Shown in pieces: positions 1 through 8,970 of a stretch of DNA of 64,000 bases (positions within the stretch are counted from its first letter, which is position 1; each line of letters starts with the position of its first letter). Both the position numbers and the translations under genes were made by a program. Source of the stretch: Flagellimonas aquimarina. Its GTDB lineage: Bacteria > Bacteroidota > Bacteroidia > Flavobacteriales > Flavobacteriaceae. The notes under the pieces are model-generated. The model was not told where the DNA came from and did not search any database. It saw only the letters and a list, made by a program, of their open reading frames with translations. The DNA lies in assembly GCF_003149745.1 (NCBI RefSeq), contig NZ_QGEG01000001.1, positions 248,001 through 312,000 on the forward strand, read 5' to 3'.

Positions 1-555
1 GGGATTGTTAAGCCCTACAGAGATGCCTTGATTCGCATGAGAAACGCCGTAAATAACCAAACCGACAATGACCAAACCAGAGTAGAATTGGAAGCATCGT
101 TAAGGAAATTGGCAAGTTTGGACCGTGTGAACAAAACGGTTACAGCTACCATCACTTGGGGCTTGCCTATTACTGCATGCGCGGTCCCGTTTACCAGCAA
201 CCGCAATGTTACCTTAGATTTTCAGGTATTGACCAATGAACAAGTCAACCAGTTGACCTTGGCTGCCGATAATGTGAAGTTCATTGCGGAGACCAGTGAT
301 ATTATGATCAGTGCCCAGGCTATTTTTGATGCTGTGCCAACTCAAGAAATACTTGATCGTCTTGACAAGTTGAAACAAGACATTGCCAATCAAGTAAAAT
401 CATATTCAGATTTTGCAGGGGTTGGATTCATTAAAAACCATAATAGCAATGAATTTATCTTCTTTATTGAACAAGGTGGGGAACGAACAAATGTGGCAAG
501 TTTTAATCTTTTTGACCCGAAATCCATTGTCAAAATATTGGTTCCAGATTTATAA
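1..555 (+). CDS. Unknown protein, 5' end outside the window
   Basis: The reading frame is open from the first base, so the gene is cut by the window edge; 184 residues of its C-terminal part are visible. A TTG at 28 and an ATG at 37 exist in frame but nothing marks them as real starts. I recognise no family. The visible part is mixed alpha/beta: an N-terminal helical stretch with many N, Q and D residues, a strand-rich middle (near ITWGLPITACAVPF), then a helix that could form a short coiled coil (ILDRLDKLKQDIANQV). There is no lipobox, membrane segment or catalytic signature. It converges with the gene at 851-1546 on a shared hairpin terminator. Codon use looks like that of its neighbours. 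Confidence 0.6.
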   Translation, partial: GIVKPYRDALIRMRNAVNNQTDNDQTRVELEASLRKLASLDRVNKTVTATITWGLPITACAVPFTSNRNVTLDFQVLTNEQVNQLTLAADNVKFIAETSDIMISAQAIFDAVPTQEILDRLDKLKQDIANQVKSYSDFAGVGFIKNHNSNEFIFFIEQGGERTNVASFNLFDPKSIVKILVPDL

Positions 556-740
556 TCTAAAGTTTTAGAATAGGCTGAATCATCCTAAAATAGGTTTATT
601 TTGTAATTGATTACGAACCAAAATCTATCAAATACAATTTTTGAAACGCCAAACTTGGTAAAAAGGAAAGCCTTGCGGTGCACCCAAAAAGCAACCATTT
701 TTAGGCCTTAAAACGCGGGCATTTTGAAGAAAAGTTCGGG

Positions 741-758
741 TTCCTTCCAGACCGCAGA
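741..758 (+). repeat. 18-bp motif, copy 1 (TTCCTTCCAGACCGCAGA)
   Basis: This 18-mer is identical to bases 10361-10378 and in the same orientation. In both copies an intrinsic-type hairpin with a T-run follows within about 15 bases. The flanking sequence differs between the copies. The stretch 556-740 before it contains no convincing gene. It could be the 3' end of a small RNA family, or a boundary repeat of the 9.6-kb block lying between the copies. Confidence 0.55.
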
Positions 759-771
759 AACAGAAAGTTAA

Positions 772-806
772 AACCCCAATAATCATTTGATTCTTGGGGT
801 TTTTTT
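772..806. terminator. Intrinsic terminator shared by convergent genes
   Basis: An 8-bp perfect stem (AACCCCAA at 772-779 with TTGGGGTT at 794-801) is followed by a T-run on the plus strand and by a T-rich run when read on the minus strand. It lies between the plus-strand gene ending at 555 and the minus-strand gene ending at 851, so it can serve both. Confidence 0.75.
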
Positions 807-850
807 ATTAATAGAAACTGAAATCAAAAAACAATTTTACCTGGTTGTCA

Positions 851-1546
851 TCATTCAGTTTTTGTCAAAAACTCAACCCCTTTATTAGCCGAACCAAGCC
901 AATAACCAATCCATTGTTCATTCCAATGAGAAGACATATATCTAGGTTCAATTCTCATGTCATATTTACTTTTGGCATTTAACAAAAGTACTCTTCCGGC
1001 ATAAACGGATTGATATTCCCCCTTTTTTATGAGATTTGTTGCCACGATAACATCTGTTAAAGGGTTATTGGAATTGGAGCTAATGGCTCTTTTCAATTCT
1101 GTTTCAGCTTTTTCGTGAAACTCTTTTTTCAAAACTTCATTGACAGAGGTCCATTCACTGAAATTGTAAATCAGTGACTGCAATGCATGGAAGTCGGATT
1201 TCATTTTCTGGTTCATCTTTTCGATTCTCCCATATGCCTTATCAATATTTTCTTGTGCTTTTTTGAGCAGAAGCTCCTCAGTTACTCCTTCTGGCCGATT
1301 ATCTTTTGGTATATTTCTTACTAATTGTGTATAGAAATAACTAGCCCAATAATTTGGGAGCCATTGGTCTTTGTAGCTCTCACTTACTTTTTCCAAGATT
1401 TCCGCTCCTTTTTTCCAATCCGAAAAAGTTTCTCCATTGGAGTACGTATCAAAGCCAGTCTTCATATCATCAGAAAAGCTCTTGCTTTGTGCCTTGACAA
1501 AAGAAATGCTTAATAAGCATATCACCAATAATTTAGAAGTTTTCAT
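851..1546 (-). CDS. Secreted protein of unknown function, helical repeat type
   Basis: 231 residues. The N-terminus (MKTSKLLVICLLSISFVKA, then QS) is a signal peptide with a likely cut after residue 19, so the mature protein should be periplasmic or outer-membrane associated; there is no lipobox cysteine. The rest is almost wholly helical and charged, with a spacing (WLPNYWASYFYTQLV, then ENIDKAYGRIEKMN) like that of tetratricopeptide-type helical hairpins, but I cannot assign the repeats firmly. I know similar small secreted helical proteins in flavobacteria, none with a known role. It is monocistronic: the upstream gene ends at 1644 and the terminator at 772-806 follows it. Confidence 0.75.
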   Translation of the reverse strand: MKTSKLLVICLLSISFVKAQSKSFSDDMKTGFDTYSNGETFSDWKKGAEILEKVSESYKDQWLPNYWASYFYTQLVRNIPKDNRPEGVTEELLLKKAQENIDKAYGRIEKMNQKMKSDFHALQSLIYNFSEWTSVNEVLKKEFHEKAETELKRAISSNSNNPLTDVIVATNLIKKGEYQSVYAGRVLLLNAKSKYDMRIEPRYMSSHWNEQWIGYWLGSANKGVEFLTKTE

Positions 1547-1643
1547 ATTTGTGAATTAAAATTTTAGATATCGTAAAACAAATCAAAAGTCAAGAACGCA
1601 TTACAATAGTTTTTGCTAAATAGGGTAACATTTTAAAAAAGTG

Positions 1644-2771
1644 TTATTGTAATATTCTGTGTTTGAAACGAAAAGTTTCGGGGGTAATACCCTCAATTCT
1701 CTTAAATGTTCTATGAAAACTGGTTTTATTTGAAAACCCAGAATCAAGTGCGACTGCCAGCATTTTAACATTTGTTTTGGAAAGAAGGCTCTTAGAGTGT
1801 TCAACCCTGTATTCATTTATATAAGTAAAAAACGATTTCTTATGACCTCTATTAATTCTGTATGAAATTACATGGGAAGGTATCTGCAATACAGATGCTA
1901 GATCGTTAATTGTTAAGTTAGGGTTTAGAAAAAGACTATTGGCTAAAACCACCGTATCCATTTCAAATAACTCATCCACTGTCACCTTATTAACTTTGCT
2001 CATTGCATGAAAGGCCCTTTTTGGTCCCATTGCCTCAACTGGAATGATCCTTTTCTGTTTCATAACCGCTATTGATAAAATGACCAGATTTATCATAAGT
2101 ATAAATGACATTATAGAATAAAGCATAGAAGTATCTAGAGCTTCGAACAAGCGAAGTGCAACAGCAAATAAGTATCCAACAAGAACCGCTACACATAAAA
2201 AAGTGAACCTATATAAGGATAAAACCCAAAATTTTTCTTTATTACCATGATGTTCAGCACTTCTTCTGCTATATTTTATAATCGTGATTAAACTAAAAAA
2301 GAGGTAAATAAACATTGAAAAAATAGACACTATCCATAGGAATGATATCAGCTTATCATAATATTGATTTCCGAAAGGAACAAAACTGTCAAGAAGAAAG
2401 CTCTTTGTACTGAGTGGTAAAATAAAAAAAGGAATCAATAACAACAATGAAACAAGTGCAGGGACAAAATGAAGGGTAATAGCCAAATAACCCAATTTTT
2501 TTACCTGGGCAAATCTTAATGTATATATAAGAAAAAGTGGACCAACACATAGTCTGATTGGAAACCGGTATCCAAAAAACCCTACTAGTTTATCGAAACT
2601 GTTGGGTGATCTAAAAATGCTATATTCAATTAAATGTATAGCAAACAAAATAGTTGTCAAACCAAAAATCCGCTTGTAGTTTTCCGTTTTTTCAAATAGT
2701 AAAATTAACCCAACTATTAAACCCTGTCCAGCACCAACAAATAGCAGCGCACTTTTCCAATCAAAAAGCAT
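1644..2771 (-). CDS. Membrane-anchored AraC-family transcriptional regulator
   Basis: 375 residues. About seven hydrophobic segments fill residues 5-230, followed by a cytoplasmic linker and a C-terminal AraC/XylS helix-turn-helix domain (about 270-372). The two-helix pair is visible as LTINDLASVLQIPSHVISY and VKMLAVALDSGFSNKTSFHR, ending in the typical GITPETFR. This architecture is common in Bacteroidetes; the membrane half is presumed to sense a signal and the HTH to bind DNA. The target is unknown. It lies 26 bp downstream of the GNAT gene and probably shares its transcript (DUF1272 - GNAT - AraC). A second protein of the same architecture is at 8971-10080. Confidence 0.88.
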   Translation of the reverse strand: MLFDWKSALLFVGAGQGLIVGLILLFEKTENYKRIFGLTTILFAIHLIEYSIFRSPNSFDKLVGFFGYRFPIRLCVGPLFLIYTLRFAQVKKLGYLAITLHFVPALVSLLLLIPFFILPLSTKSFLLDSFVPFGNQYYDKLISFLWIVSIFSMFIYLFFSLITIIKYSRRSAEHHGNKEKFWVLSLYRFTFLCVAVLVGYLFAVALRLFEALDTSMLYSIMSFILMINLVILSIAVMKQKRIIPVEAMGPKRAFHAMSKVNKVTVDELFEMDTVVLANSLFLNPNLTINDLASVLQIPSHVISYRINRGHKKSFFTYINEYRVEHSKSLLSKTNVKMLAVALDSGFSNKTSFHRTFKRIEGITPETFRFKHRILQ

Positions 2772-2797
2772 TTTATAAGGATATTAAGAATGTCATT

Positions 2798-3241
2798 CTA
2801 TCCAGACCAGGCATAAAAGTTATGCTCAATGTCCAATGAAAAGTCAGTTTTTTTATACAGTCGATTGGCAATGACATTATTCCTTTGTGTTTCTAAAGTA
2901 AGCTCACAAGCACCTGTTTCCCTACATAGATCTTTAGCACAATCCAATAATTCTTTTGAAATGCCAAGTCCTCTGAAATTCTCATCAACAAATAAATCAT
3001 TCAACAACCATATTTTCTTTAGCCGTGTGGAAGAAAAAAGAGGATACAATTGGGCAAAACCGATAATTTGATTATCCTTATTTTCACAAATAAACACTAC
3101 TGATTCGCCATTCTTAATGCGATGTTCAATGAAATTGGTAGCAAGTTCCAAGTTGGGTTCTTCTCCATAAAAAACCCTATATTCTTCAAATAGTTTAACT
3201 AGCTTGGGTATATCCCCAAATATGGCTTTTCTGAACTTCAT
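2798..3241 (-). CDS. GNAT-family N-acetyltransferase
   Basis: 147 residues, the normal length of a single GNAT domain. The acetyl-CoA pyrophosphate-binding motif A is clear (LFVDENFRGLGISKELLDCA, with R-G-L-G), preceded by the beta4 strand and followed by a C-terminal strand with TLETQRNNVIANRLYKK, the usual position of the asparagine and tyrosine of the family. The substrate cannot be read from sequence. Its ATG overlaps the stop of the upstream DUF1272 gene in an ATGA arrangement, so the two are translationally coupled, and the AraC regulator follows after 26 bp. Confidence 0.88.
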   Translation of the reverse strand: MKFRKAIFGDIPKLVKLFEEYRVFYGEEPNLELATNFIEHRIKNGESVVFICENKDNQIIGFAQLYPLFSSTRLKKIWLLNDLFVDENFRGLGISKELLDCAKDLCRETGACELTLETQRNNVIANRLYKKTDFSLDIEHNFYAWSG

Positions 3242-3411
3242 TGCACTTTTCTTTTAGGACGAATAACCAATTCTCCATTACAATTAATACAATTGTAATT
3301 CATACCTGTAGAACAAGTGCTACAAAATGTAAATTCATAACTACATATATACGCATCAGACTCATGATTTAATATAATATCACACTTTTCACATTTATTC
3401 CGCATTTCCAT
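3238..3411 (-). CDS. Small DUF1272-type zinc-binding protein
   Basis: A 57-residue frame starting MEMRNKCEKCDII. It carries four CxxC-type cysteine pairs or singles (KCEKC, YICSYEFTFCSTC, NCINCNGEL), which matches DUF1272: in that family E-M-R-x-x-C-E-x-C opens the protein, the sequence I-C-S-x-E-x-T-F-C follows, and C-x-x-C-x-G-E-L closes it. It should be a cytoplasmic zinc ribbon; its function is unknown in the family. The stop overlaps the start of the GNAT gene (ATGA, bases 3238-3241), strong support that it is translated. It is shorter than usual gene-finder cut-offs and easy to miss. A weak AGGA lies upstream of the ATG. Confidence 0.85.
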   Translation of the reverse strand: MEMRNKCEKCDIILNHESDAYICSYEFTFCSTCSTGMNYNCINCNGELVIRPKRKVQ

Positions 3412-3443
3412 AGCTATAGTCCTAATAAAACTTTTCGCAAAGC

Positions 3444-4031
3444 TTATACTTTCATTCGCCTTGCACTTATTTTGCTAATTGGTTCCCACTTTCCATTGTC
3501 TGAAAGAATTTCATATTTCCATTGAAAAGAATTTTCTTCTATATCATAAAAAGTGACTAACCATTTCCCTGTTCCATCATGCATTTGAATTTTTCCATCT
3601 CTATATTCAGCCTCAAACTTTGGCGAGATTTTATGGGGTCTTGAATTCATAACAACAGCTTCCCACTTTGCAGTCTTTGGATTAAAAATAAATATGCCAG
3701 TGGCAAAATACTCTTTACTAATTGGGTTTGGAGAAGTATCCTCTTGCCACCATTGATTAAGTACTGCATGACCTCCAAGCACATATTCCCATTTCCAAGT
3801 AGCTTTGTTGGAATACCACTTAGCTTCCGTTTTGTTTCTTGTATCCAAGTCTATTGAAATGCAGTCCCATTCTCCAGCTAATTGACCCCATTGCTCTGTT
3901 TCTTTTGGGGCACTCGGGTTTATTTTACCATAGTTCCCCAAATTTGTTGTTAGCTTAATTTTGCCATCGTCAAGTTGATTGCATCCCATCCAAGCAATTA
4001 GAATACAAATTAAAACAAACGCCTTCCTCAT
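3444..4031 (-). CDS. Lipoprotein, DUF1579-like
   Basis: 195 residues from the ATG at 4031; a TTG seven codons upstream is open but less likely, because the chosen start begins directly with a lipoprotein signal (MRKAFVLICILIAWMGC, lipobox cysteine about residue 17). The body has the layout of DUF1579 and related calycin-like proteins: AGEWDC near the start of the mature protein, WKWEYVLGGHAVLNQWW in the middle and a C-terminal strand set with several tryptophans. Function unknown. It ends 32 bp before the DUF1272 gene and may be read with it; upstream there is a 189-bp gap. Confidence 0.75.
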   Translation of the reverse strand: MRKAFVLICILIAWMGCNQLDDGKIKLTTNLGNYGKINPSAPKETEQWGQLAGEWDCISIDLDTRNKTEAKWYSNKATWKWEYVLGGHAVLNQWWQEDTSPNPISKEYFATGIFIFNPKTAKWEAVVMNSRPHKISPKFEAEYRDGKIQMHDGTGKWLVTFYDIEENSFQWKYEILSDNGKWEPISKISARRMKV

Positions 4032-4220
4032 ATCGTTATTTACTTTTCTCAATCATTGTTACATAATTATGCTATTGACTCCCTTTTTTTTCAATGATCA
4101 ACTATTATGAAAGTCATTTACTATTTAGAAAAAGGAGGGTATTTTAAAGAAAAAAGATTTATAAACGATTATAGACCTTGCATACTCATTAACTTTGAAC
4201 CCAATAACCTCCCTTTCCAT

Positions 4221-4997
4221 TCAAGATTCATTTAGCTTCCATTGAAACCAAACCCCCTTGTTTTCCATCTTTATCATAGCTTTTTTTTCGGTATCAATCC
4301 AAAATGTTTTTTCCCGGCTGCCCCTGGACAAAACCTTCCATGTTTCATACTTTTTTCCTTTAATACGGACGTTCTCCTTTCCAAGGACTTCAACATTTGC
4401 CCAAATTATTGAAGATCCATTATTTAAATCCAACATGGGCAACGATACTTTGTATCCCTTTTTTAAAGGAAGGACTCCCAATAAATAATTTAACATGGCT
4501 GGCTCAAACACTTCATGTGGAAATACTCTATCGTATAACAAAGGAGTTTTTAATTGAGAATCCTCTGTATATGGAGCTAGCTTTCCTATAAGTTTATTGT
4601 TCTCAAACTTTAAGTTCCCAGTATATTCAGAAAAGGCATTTTTAAAGGATTTTTTATAAAATGCCAAGGTTTTAGCATCAAAATAAACTGTATCTGGTGA
4701 GGCTTTTCCATTAACCATGAAATCAATGTTTAGCTGCCAATACTTATTATTGTCAATAAAAATTTCTTCTAAGCCATAAACCATTGTTCCCCAGGGTTTG
4801 GAATATTTATTAGAGTGCAAATCCTTCTTGACAATTTCCAGTTCTTTACTTCCTGGCAAAATCTTCTGGTATAAAGGAATGTTTTCACTCTGTTCATTCT
4901 TGGAACATGAATACAAAACAGCGAGCACTAGTAACCAAACCCAGCTGCGATTGACTTCCTTATGAAAAAACCCCTTTAAGACCAAAAACATATACAA
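4221..4997 (-). CDS. Lipoprotein, DUF3108-like
   Basis: 258 residues. After a basic N-terminus a hydrophobic segment ends in the lipobox VLAVLYSC (cysteine about residue 31), so the product should be anchored in a membrane on the periplasmic or outer side. The C-terminal third (KGYKVSLPMLDL..., KYETWKVLS, FWIDTEKKAMIKME) resembles the DUF3108 beta-rich fold, where a tandem of strands ends in a D-x-x-x-x-x-x-I-K-M motif; this assignment is moderate. It starts 3 bp after the stop of the DinB-like gene, so the pair is one transcript. The shorter start at 4991 (second ATG) cannot be excluded. Confidence 0.72.
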   Translation of the reverse strand: MYMFLVLKGFFHKEVNRSWVWLLVLAVLYSCSKNEQSENIPLYQKILPGSKELEIVKKDLHSNKYSKPWGTMVYGLEEIFIDNNKYWQLNIDFMVNGKASPDTVYFDAKTLAFYKKSFKNAFSEYTGNLKFENNKLIGKLAPYTEDSQLKTPLLYDRVFPHEVFEPAMLNYLLGVLPLKKGYKVSLPMLDLNNGSSIIWANVEVLGKENVRIKGKKYETWKVLSRGSREKTFWIDTEKKAMIKMENKGVWFQWKLNES

Positions 4998-5000
4998 AAT

Positions 5001-5540
5001 TTAGAAACTCCATCCAGAAGATGGTGCCGGTTCTATATTATTTAGTCTAGCATATATTGTTATTTTACCATATTCAAGCTGAAAGTGACTATAGATCATT
5101 AAAAGCCCTTGATGTTTAGTGATTTTTCTTCCACTCCCAGGTCTTCCCCATTCGATTATATCGCCAAGTGCGCTATCATTTAAGGACAGTAAGTTTTGCT
5201 TGAAATAGTCAGATGATTTTCTAAAAAGGTCGATTATTCCATTTTTATCATTTGGAGGGTTCTTTTTGTCAAAAGAAAACTCAGGTCTTTTTCCAAAGAC
5301 CATCATTCCCAATCCAATATTAGACCTTGTCAAATGATTGATTTGTTCGCCAAAACTTCTGATTTTTTCATTTGGCTTTTGATCATATAAAGATTCGGGT
5401 ATTCTCTCAGCCGTATCTATTAGCATTTTAGACATATTATCCCATGCCTTTTCATAATCGCCCACCGTCATTTTCTGACCGGTCATCCATTGTGAGGCTA
5501 AAAAAACAAATACGTACGCTATTCTTTTGACATTTTTCAT
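5001..5540 (-). CDS. Exported DinB-superfamily protein
   Basis: 179 residues from the ATG at 5540; another in-frame ATG at 5567 would add nine residues. The chosen start puts a signal peptide (MKNVKRIAYVFVFLASQWMTG) at the N-terminus. DinB four-helix features are present: a first metal histidine in SFGEQINHLTRSN and a C-terminal YSHFQLEYGKITIYARLNN followed by PAPS, the family's usual ending. DinB-like proteins bind a divalent metal and some are thiol transferases; exported members are common in Bacteroidetes but uncharacterised. It is cotranscribed with the lipoprotein gene at 4221-4997 and divergent from the LytS-like kinase. Confidence 0.82.
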   Translation of the reverse strand: MKNVKRIAYVFVFLASQWMTGQKMTVGDYEKAWDNMSKMLIDTAERIPESLYDQKPNEKIRSFGEQINHLTRSNIGLGMMVFGKRPEFSFDKKNPPNDKNGIIDLFRKSSDYFKQNLLSLNDSALGDIIEWGRPGSGRKITKHQGLLMIYSHFQLEYGKITIYARLNNIEPAPSSGWSF

Positions 5541-5666
5541 TTTATAAAAACTTAAGTCATCCTTCATTCTAAATATTTAAATGAATGTATTATTGAAGTT
5601 TTCCGTCTGCAACTTATTGTTATTAATTAATTGATAACAGGTATAGATCACTAAAATCTGATGACA

Positions 5667-5719
5667 TAAAAGCTTATTGCATTTTTTGAGCTTTTATAAC
5701 ACGATACAGTACGTTCGTA
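5667..5719. promoter_or_regulatory. Hairpin and palindrome in divergent promoter region
   Basis: Between the DinB-like gene and the kinase gene there is an 8-bp inverted repeat (TAAAAGCT at 5667-5674, AGCTTTTA at 5689-5696) and a 10-bp palindrome TACGTTCGTA at 5710-5719, about 45 bp before the kinase ATG. The latter resembles a LytTR half-site only partly. These are candidate operator elements; nothing shows which protein binds. Confidence 0.3.
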
Positions 5720-5763
5720 ACAACTAGCTTAAACCTAGTGCCAATTTTAACTATATTACATCA

Positions 5764-6828
5764 ATGCAAAGATTATTGGTCAAAAGAGCAATTCACGTAC
5801 TTGTTCATATAATTGTATGGATTTTTGCCACCTATTTTATTGCTCGCACATTTAGCTTAGAAACTGATAGCATTGTTGAATACCGAGGAGGAATTCAATC
5901 CATAACCAAGGTCTATAATTATAAGTTGCAATATGGATTACTGGCAACTATAGTTTTTAAAGTAGTTTTCTTCTACCTAATTTCTTTCTTTTTCTCAAGA
6001 CTGATTTTTGAAAAAAAATATTTTAAATTCTTTGGACTTACACTATTCTTAATAGTGTTCTTTCTGTTATTGGAGAAATTGACATTATTAATCTTCTGTG
6101 ATAAATTGTGCTTTTCAAGATATTTAAGAATTGGGATTGGTCTTTATTTATTCTTTGCAGCTGCATCAATCATATATAGTTTTTTGGCCCAATGGAAAAA
6201 GGACCAAAACATCAAAATAGATTTGTTAGAACAAAAAAGAACAGCGGAGCTCAACCTATTGCGCTCTCAAATAAATCCCCATTTCCTTTTCAATTCTTTA
6301 AATAATCTTCTTTCTATAGCCGAGAGAGAAAACCAAAAAGATGTTTCAAACGGGATATCTCAGTTATCGGAGTTATTAAGATTTATGCTATACGATAGCA
6401 GTTCAGAAACTATTTCAGTTACTAAGGAAATTGAGTTCATTGATAATTACATAAGTTTGAACAAACTTAGATTTGACCACACTGATTCAATTGAAATAAG
6501 GTTTGAAGTAAAGGGTGATCTTGAAAATATCAAAATTTACCCTGCTCTGCTAATTCCCTTTGTTGAAAATGCATTTAAGCATGGTATCAATATTTACGAA
6601 AAATCATATGTCAAAATCAAGCTTGAAATTGAAAACAAAACACTCTATTTCCTGGTTGAAAATTCTTTACATGTAAATGATCCCTTGAATGAATTTGAAA
6701 ATAACAGTTCTGGAATTGGGTTAACAAATGTTCGTAGGAGGCTGGAAATACTCTATCCAAAAATGCACATCTTAAAAATATATGAACCAAAAGAAATGTT
6801 TAAAATAAATCTTGAGATTGTTTTATAG
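5764..6828 (+). CDS. LytS-type sensor histidine kinase
   Basis: 354 residues. Four hydrophobic segments lie within residues 1-145, then a short coiled coil, then the His_kinase domain (PF06580): phosphoacceptor His173 in RSQINPHFLFNSLNNL, N-box around Asn269 in LLIPFVENAFKHGI, and a G-box SSGIGLTNVRRRLE near residue 320. This is the usual Bacteroidetes four-helix membrane kinase without an extracellular sensor domain. Its partner is the LytTR regulator starting 2 bp after its stop codon. The signal and targets are unknown. A second pair of the same type lies at 22106-23934. Confidence 0.92.
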   Translation: MQRLLVKRAIHVLVHIIVWIFATYFIARTFSLETDSIVEYRGGIQSITKVYNYKLQYGLLATIVFKVVFFYLISFFFSRLIFEKKYFKFFGLTLFLIVFFLLLEKLTLLIFCDKLCFSRYLRIGIGLYLFFAAASIIYSFLAQWKKDQNIKIDLLEQKRTAELNLLRSQINPHFLFNSLNNLLSIAERENQKDVSNGISQLSELLRFMLYDSSSETISVTKEIEFIDNYISLNKLRFDHTDSIEIRFEVKGDLENIKIYPALLIPFVENAFKHGINIYEKSYVKIKLEIENKTLYFLVENSLHVNDPLNEFENNSSGIGLTNVRRRLEILYPKMHILKIYEPKEMFKINLEIVL

Positions 6829-6830
6829 TT

Positions 6831-7520
6831 ATGTTACAAGTTGTTATCATTGACGATGAGCCTAAGGCGATTGAATTATTAAAAAATTATATTGAAAGAC
6901 TGCCTTTTCTCAACTGCCTTGAATCATTCAGAAACCCACTTGACGGATTAGGTTTTATACAATACAACCAAGTAGATCTTTTATTATTGGATATAAACAT
7001 GCCTAAATTATCGGGTATATCTTTAGCCAAGACAATAAAGCCAAGCACTAAAATCATATTCACCACTGCCTATTCGGAGTATGCAGTAGAAAGTTATGAG
7101 TTAAATGCTATAGATTATTTACTTAAGCCGATATCTTTTGAAAGATTCTTAAAGGCCATCGTAAAAATAAAAAATGTCGAAAACAAAGAACCTTTATCAA
7201 GTGTCGAAAACAAAAGCATAAGTCTTAAGAGCGGACATATACTGCACAGGGTTAATCCTAGAAACATTTTATATCTAGAAAAACAGGGCAACTACATGTT
7301 TTACAACCTGAACGAAGGAAAAAGAATCATGGTAAGGGAAAGTATCTCTGATGCCCTTACCAAACTTCCTAACTACTTTATCCAAATACACAGGTCTTTT
7401 ATCATTTCACTAAATAGCATAGAATCAATAGAGTCAAATCATCTCCTTATAAAGGGAGAAAAATTACCTATTGGGAAAAAATATAAAGAAAAATTGATTT
7501 CTTTTTTAAATATAAAATGA
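6831..7520 (+). CDS. LytTR-family response regulator
   Basis: 229 residues. The receiver domain (1-120) has the acidic pocket Asp8/Asp9, the phosphoacceptor Asp54 in LLLLDINMPKLSG, the conserved threonine region IIFTTAYSEYAVESYE and the lysine in DYLLKPI. The LytTR DNA-binding domain (about 130-229) shows the typical ILYLEKQGNYMFY and HRSFIISLNSIESI segments. It is phosphorylated, presumably, by the kinase encoded immediately upstream and converges tail to tail with the serine hydrolase gene, leaving only 3 bp between the stop codons. Confidence 0.92.
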   Translation: MLQVVIIDDEPKAIELLKNYIERLPFLNCLESFRNPLDGLGFIQYNQVDLLLLDINMPKLSGISLAKTIKPSTKIIFTTAYSEYAVESYELNAIDYLLKPISFERFLKAIVKIKNVENKEPLSSVENKSISLKSGHILHRVNPRNILYLEKQGNYMFYNLNEGKRIMVRESISDALTKLPNYFIQIHRSFIISLNSIESIESNHLLIKGEKLPIGKKYKEKLISFLNIK

Positions 7521-7523
7521 TTT

Positions 7524-8717
7524 CTATTCATTATGAAAAAGCTTCGCAATATTAAACACCTCGATCAACCCATAATCATTTGGGTTCAATAAACCAGTAT
7601 CACTATTTGCGCAAATTGCCACAACAATATTATCCTCAAGTACCTTTAGCACAAAAGAGCGCCCTCCTACTGAACTTCCTCCATGATGTATTACTGTTTT
7701 TTTTGATTTGGTGAAGTACGTTTTTCTAAAGCCCAACCCATAACCTGTGTTTTCCCCATTCCTTAATCTTTGAGATTCAAAGATTTTGTTTTGAGACTCT
7801 TCTGTCAACAGAGCGTCCAATTTCGTAAACATCAAAGCTAAATCTTTAGGAGTGGACAGAAAGCCGCCACCTGCCCATTTGTTGCTTAAATCAACTTCAA
7901 GAGTTTTCCTTATTTCGTCTTTTTTAATTGAAGAGCTATAACCTATATAATTCATTCGCTTATCATCCGGTATGGTATGGATCATCCCTAAGGGTTCGAA
8001 AATCTTCTGGTCCATGAAGCGCAAATACAGATCACCAGTTATTTCTTCTATCACCCCACTAAGAATAGAATAATTATAGGAACTGTATTCATAATTGGTT
8101 CCCGGTTCAAAAAGCAAGTCGTCATCTTTGAATATGTTCATAGCTTCATGTACACTTTTGTAAGACTTGTTAGACAACATCTCCAAACCTTTATATCCTC
8201 GAACACCACTTTGGTGACATGCTAAATCCTTAATTCTTATTTCATACTTTTTCTTTGGAAAAGAAGCTAAAACATTACCTATAGCTTCATTTAGGTCCAG
8301 CTTTTGATCATCCAATAATTTCCCCAACGCAATTCCCGTCATACTTTTAGATATGCTTCCTATCCTGAACAAGGAGGAATTAGTAATAGGGTGGTTAAAT
8401 TCAATATTTTCACATCCAAATCCCTCATTCCAAATAATTTCATCATTGATAGCTACACATATTGCCAATCCGGGAATTCTATATTTTCTTTTTAAAATTT
8501 TCAAACTGTCTCTAGCAGCTGAAATTGAGTTGAAATAAGACCCATTCGCAATAGCCCAATTATCTTGTACACTACAATTTGAGGCTTGGGCATAAGTATA
8601 GTTGGGACCTCTTTCCAATAACCTTTTGAAGAGATCATATTGATATATTAAAAGCGTAGCCAAAATAATGGTGATTATCAAAATAGTGACACCTCCAATT
8701 TTTTTCAGTTTTTTCAT
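7524..8717 (-). CDS. Beta-lactamase-family serine hydrolase (class C/PBP4-like)
   Basis: 397 residues from the ATG at 8717; an in-frame ATG at 8783 would add 22 basic residues before it. The chosen start gives a short basic N-terminus and a hydrophobic segment (about residues 8-26), probably a membrane anchor. The Beta-lactamase domain (PF00144) has the active-site S-x-x-K in RIGSISKSMTG (Ser121, Lys124 from this start), a Y-S-S in place of the usual Y-S-N in EYSSYNYSIL, and the third motif as HHGGSSVGG. Such proteins are D-peptide or ester hydrolases more often than true antibiotic resistance enzymes; the substrate is unknown. Confidence 0.87.
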   Translation of the reverse strand: MKKLKKIGGVTILIITIILATLLIYQYDLFKRLLERGPNYTYAQASNCSVQDNWAIANGSYFNSISAARDSLKILKRKYRIPGLAICVAINDEIIWNEGFGCENIEFNHPITNSSLFRIGSISKSMTGIALGKLLDDQKLDLNEAIGNVLASFPKKKYEIRIKDLACHQSGVRGYKGLEMLSNKSYKSVHEAMNIFKDDDLLFEPGTNYEYSSYNYSILSGVIEEITGDLYLRFMDQKIFEPLGMIHTIPDDKRMNYIGYSSSIKKDEIRKTLEVDLSNKWAGGGFLSTPKDLALMFTKLDALLTEESQNKIFESQRLRNGENTGYGLGFRKTYFTKSKKTVIHHGGSSVGGRSFVLKVLEDNIVVAICANSDTGLLNPNDYGLIEVFNIAKLFHNE

Positions 8718-8970
8718 TTTAAATTTCTTTAGCGATTTCTTAATAGTTTCCGTTATCACTTTGATTAAACCCCTACTCCCCATAATCTAATTACCAAATA
8801 TTTCTACTATCAATCTATTTCAGGTTTATCCTTTTTGTTAGAAAATGTTTAGAGAATATAAAAGAGTACTATGGGCATTATGTCTTGTAAATGGTCCAAT
8901 GTAATAAAGATCAACAGCAAAGAAGTCTCAGAAAACTTATTGAGACTTAATCTTGAAGCGATACGGAATT

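Noticed and set aside
1-555. Possible prophage or secretion-system component at the left edge
   Set aside because: No recognisable motif and no phage or secretion neighbours in the window; left as unknown.
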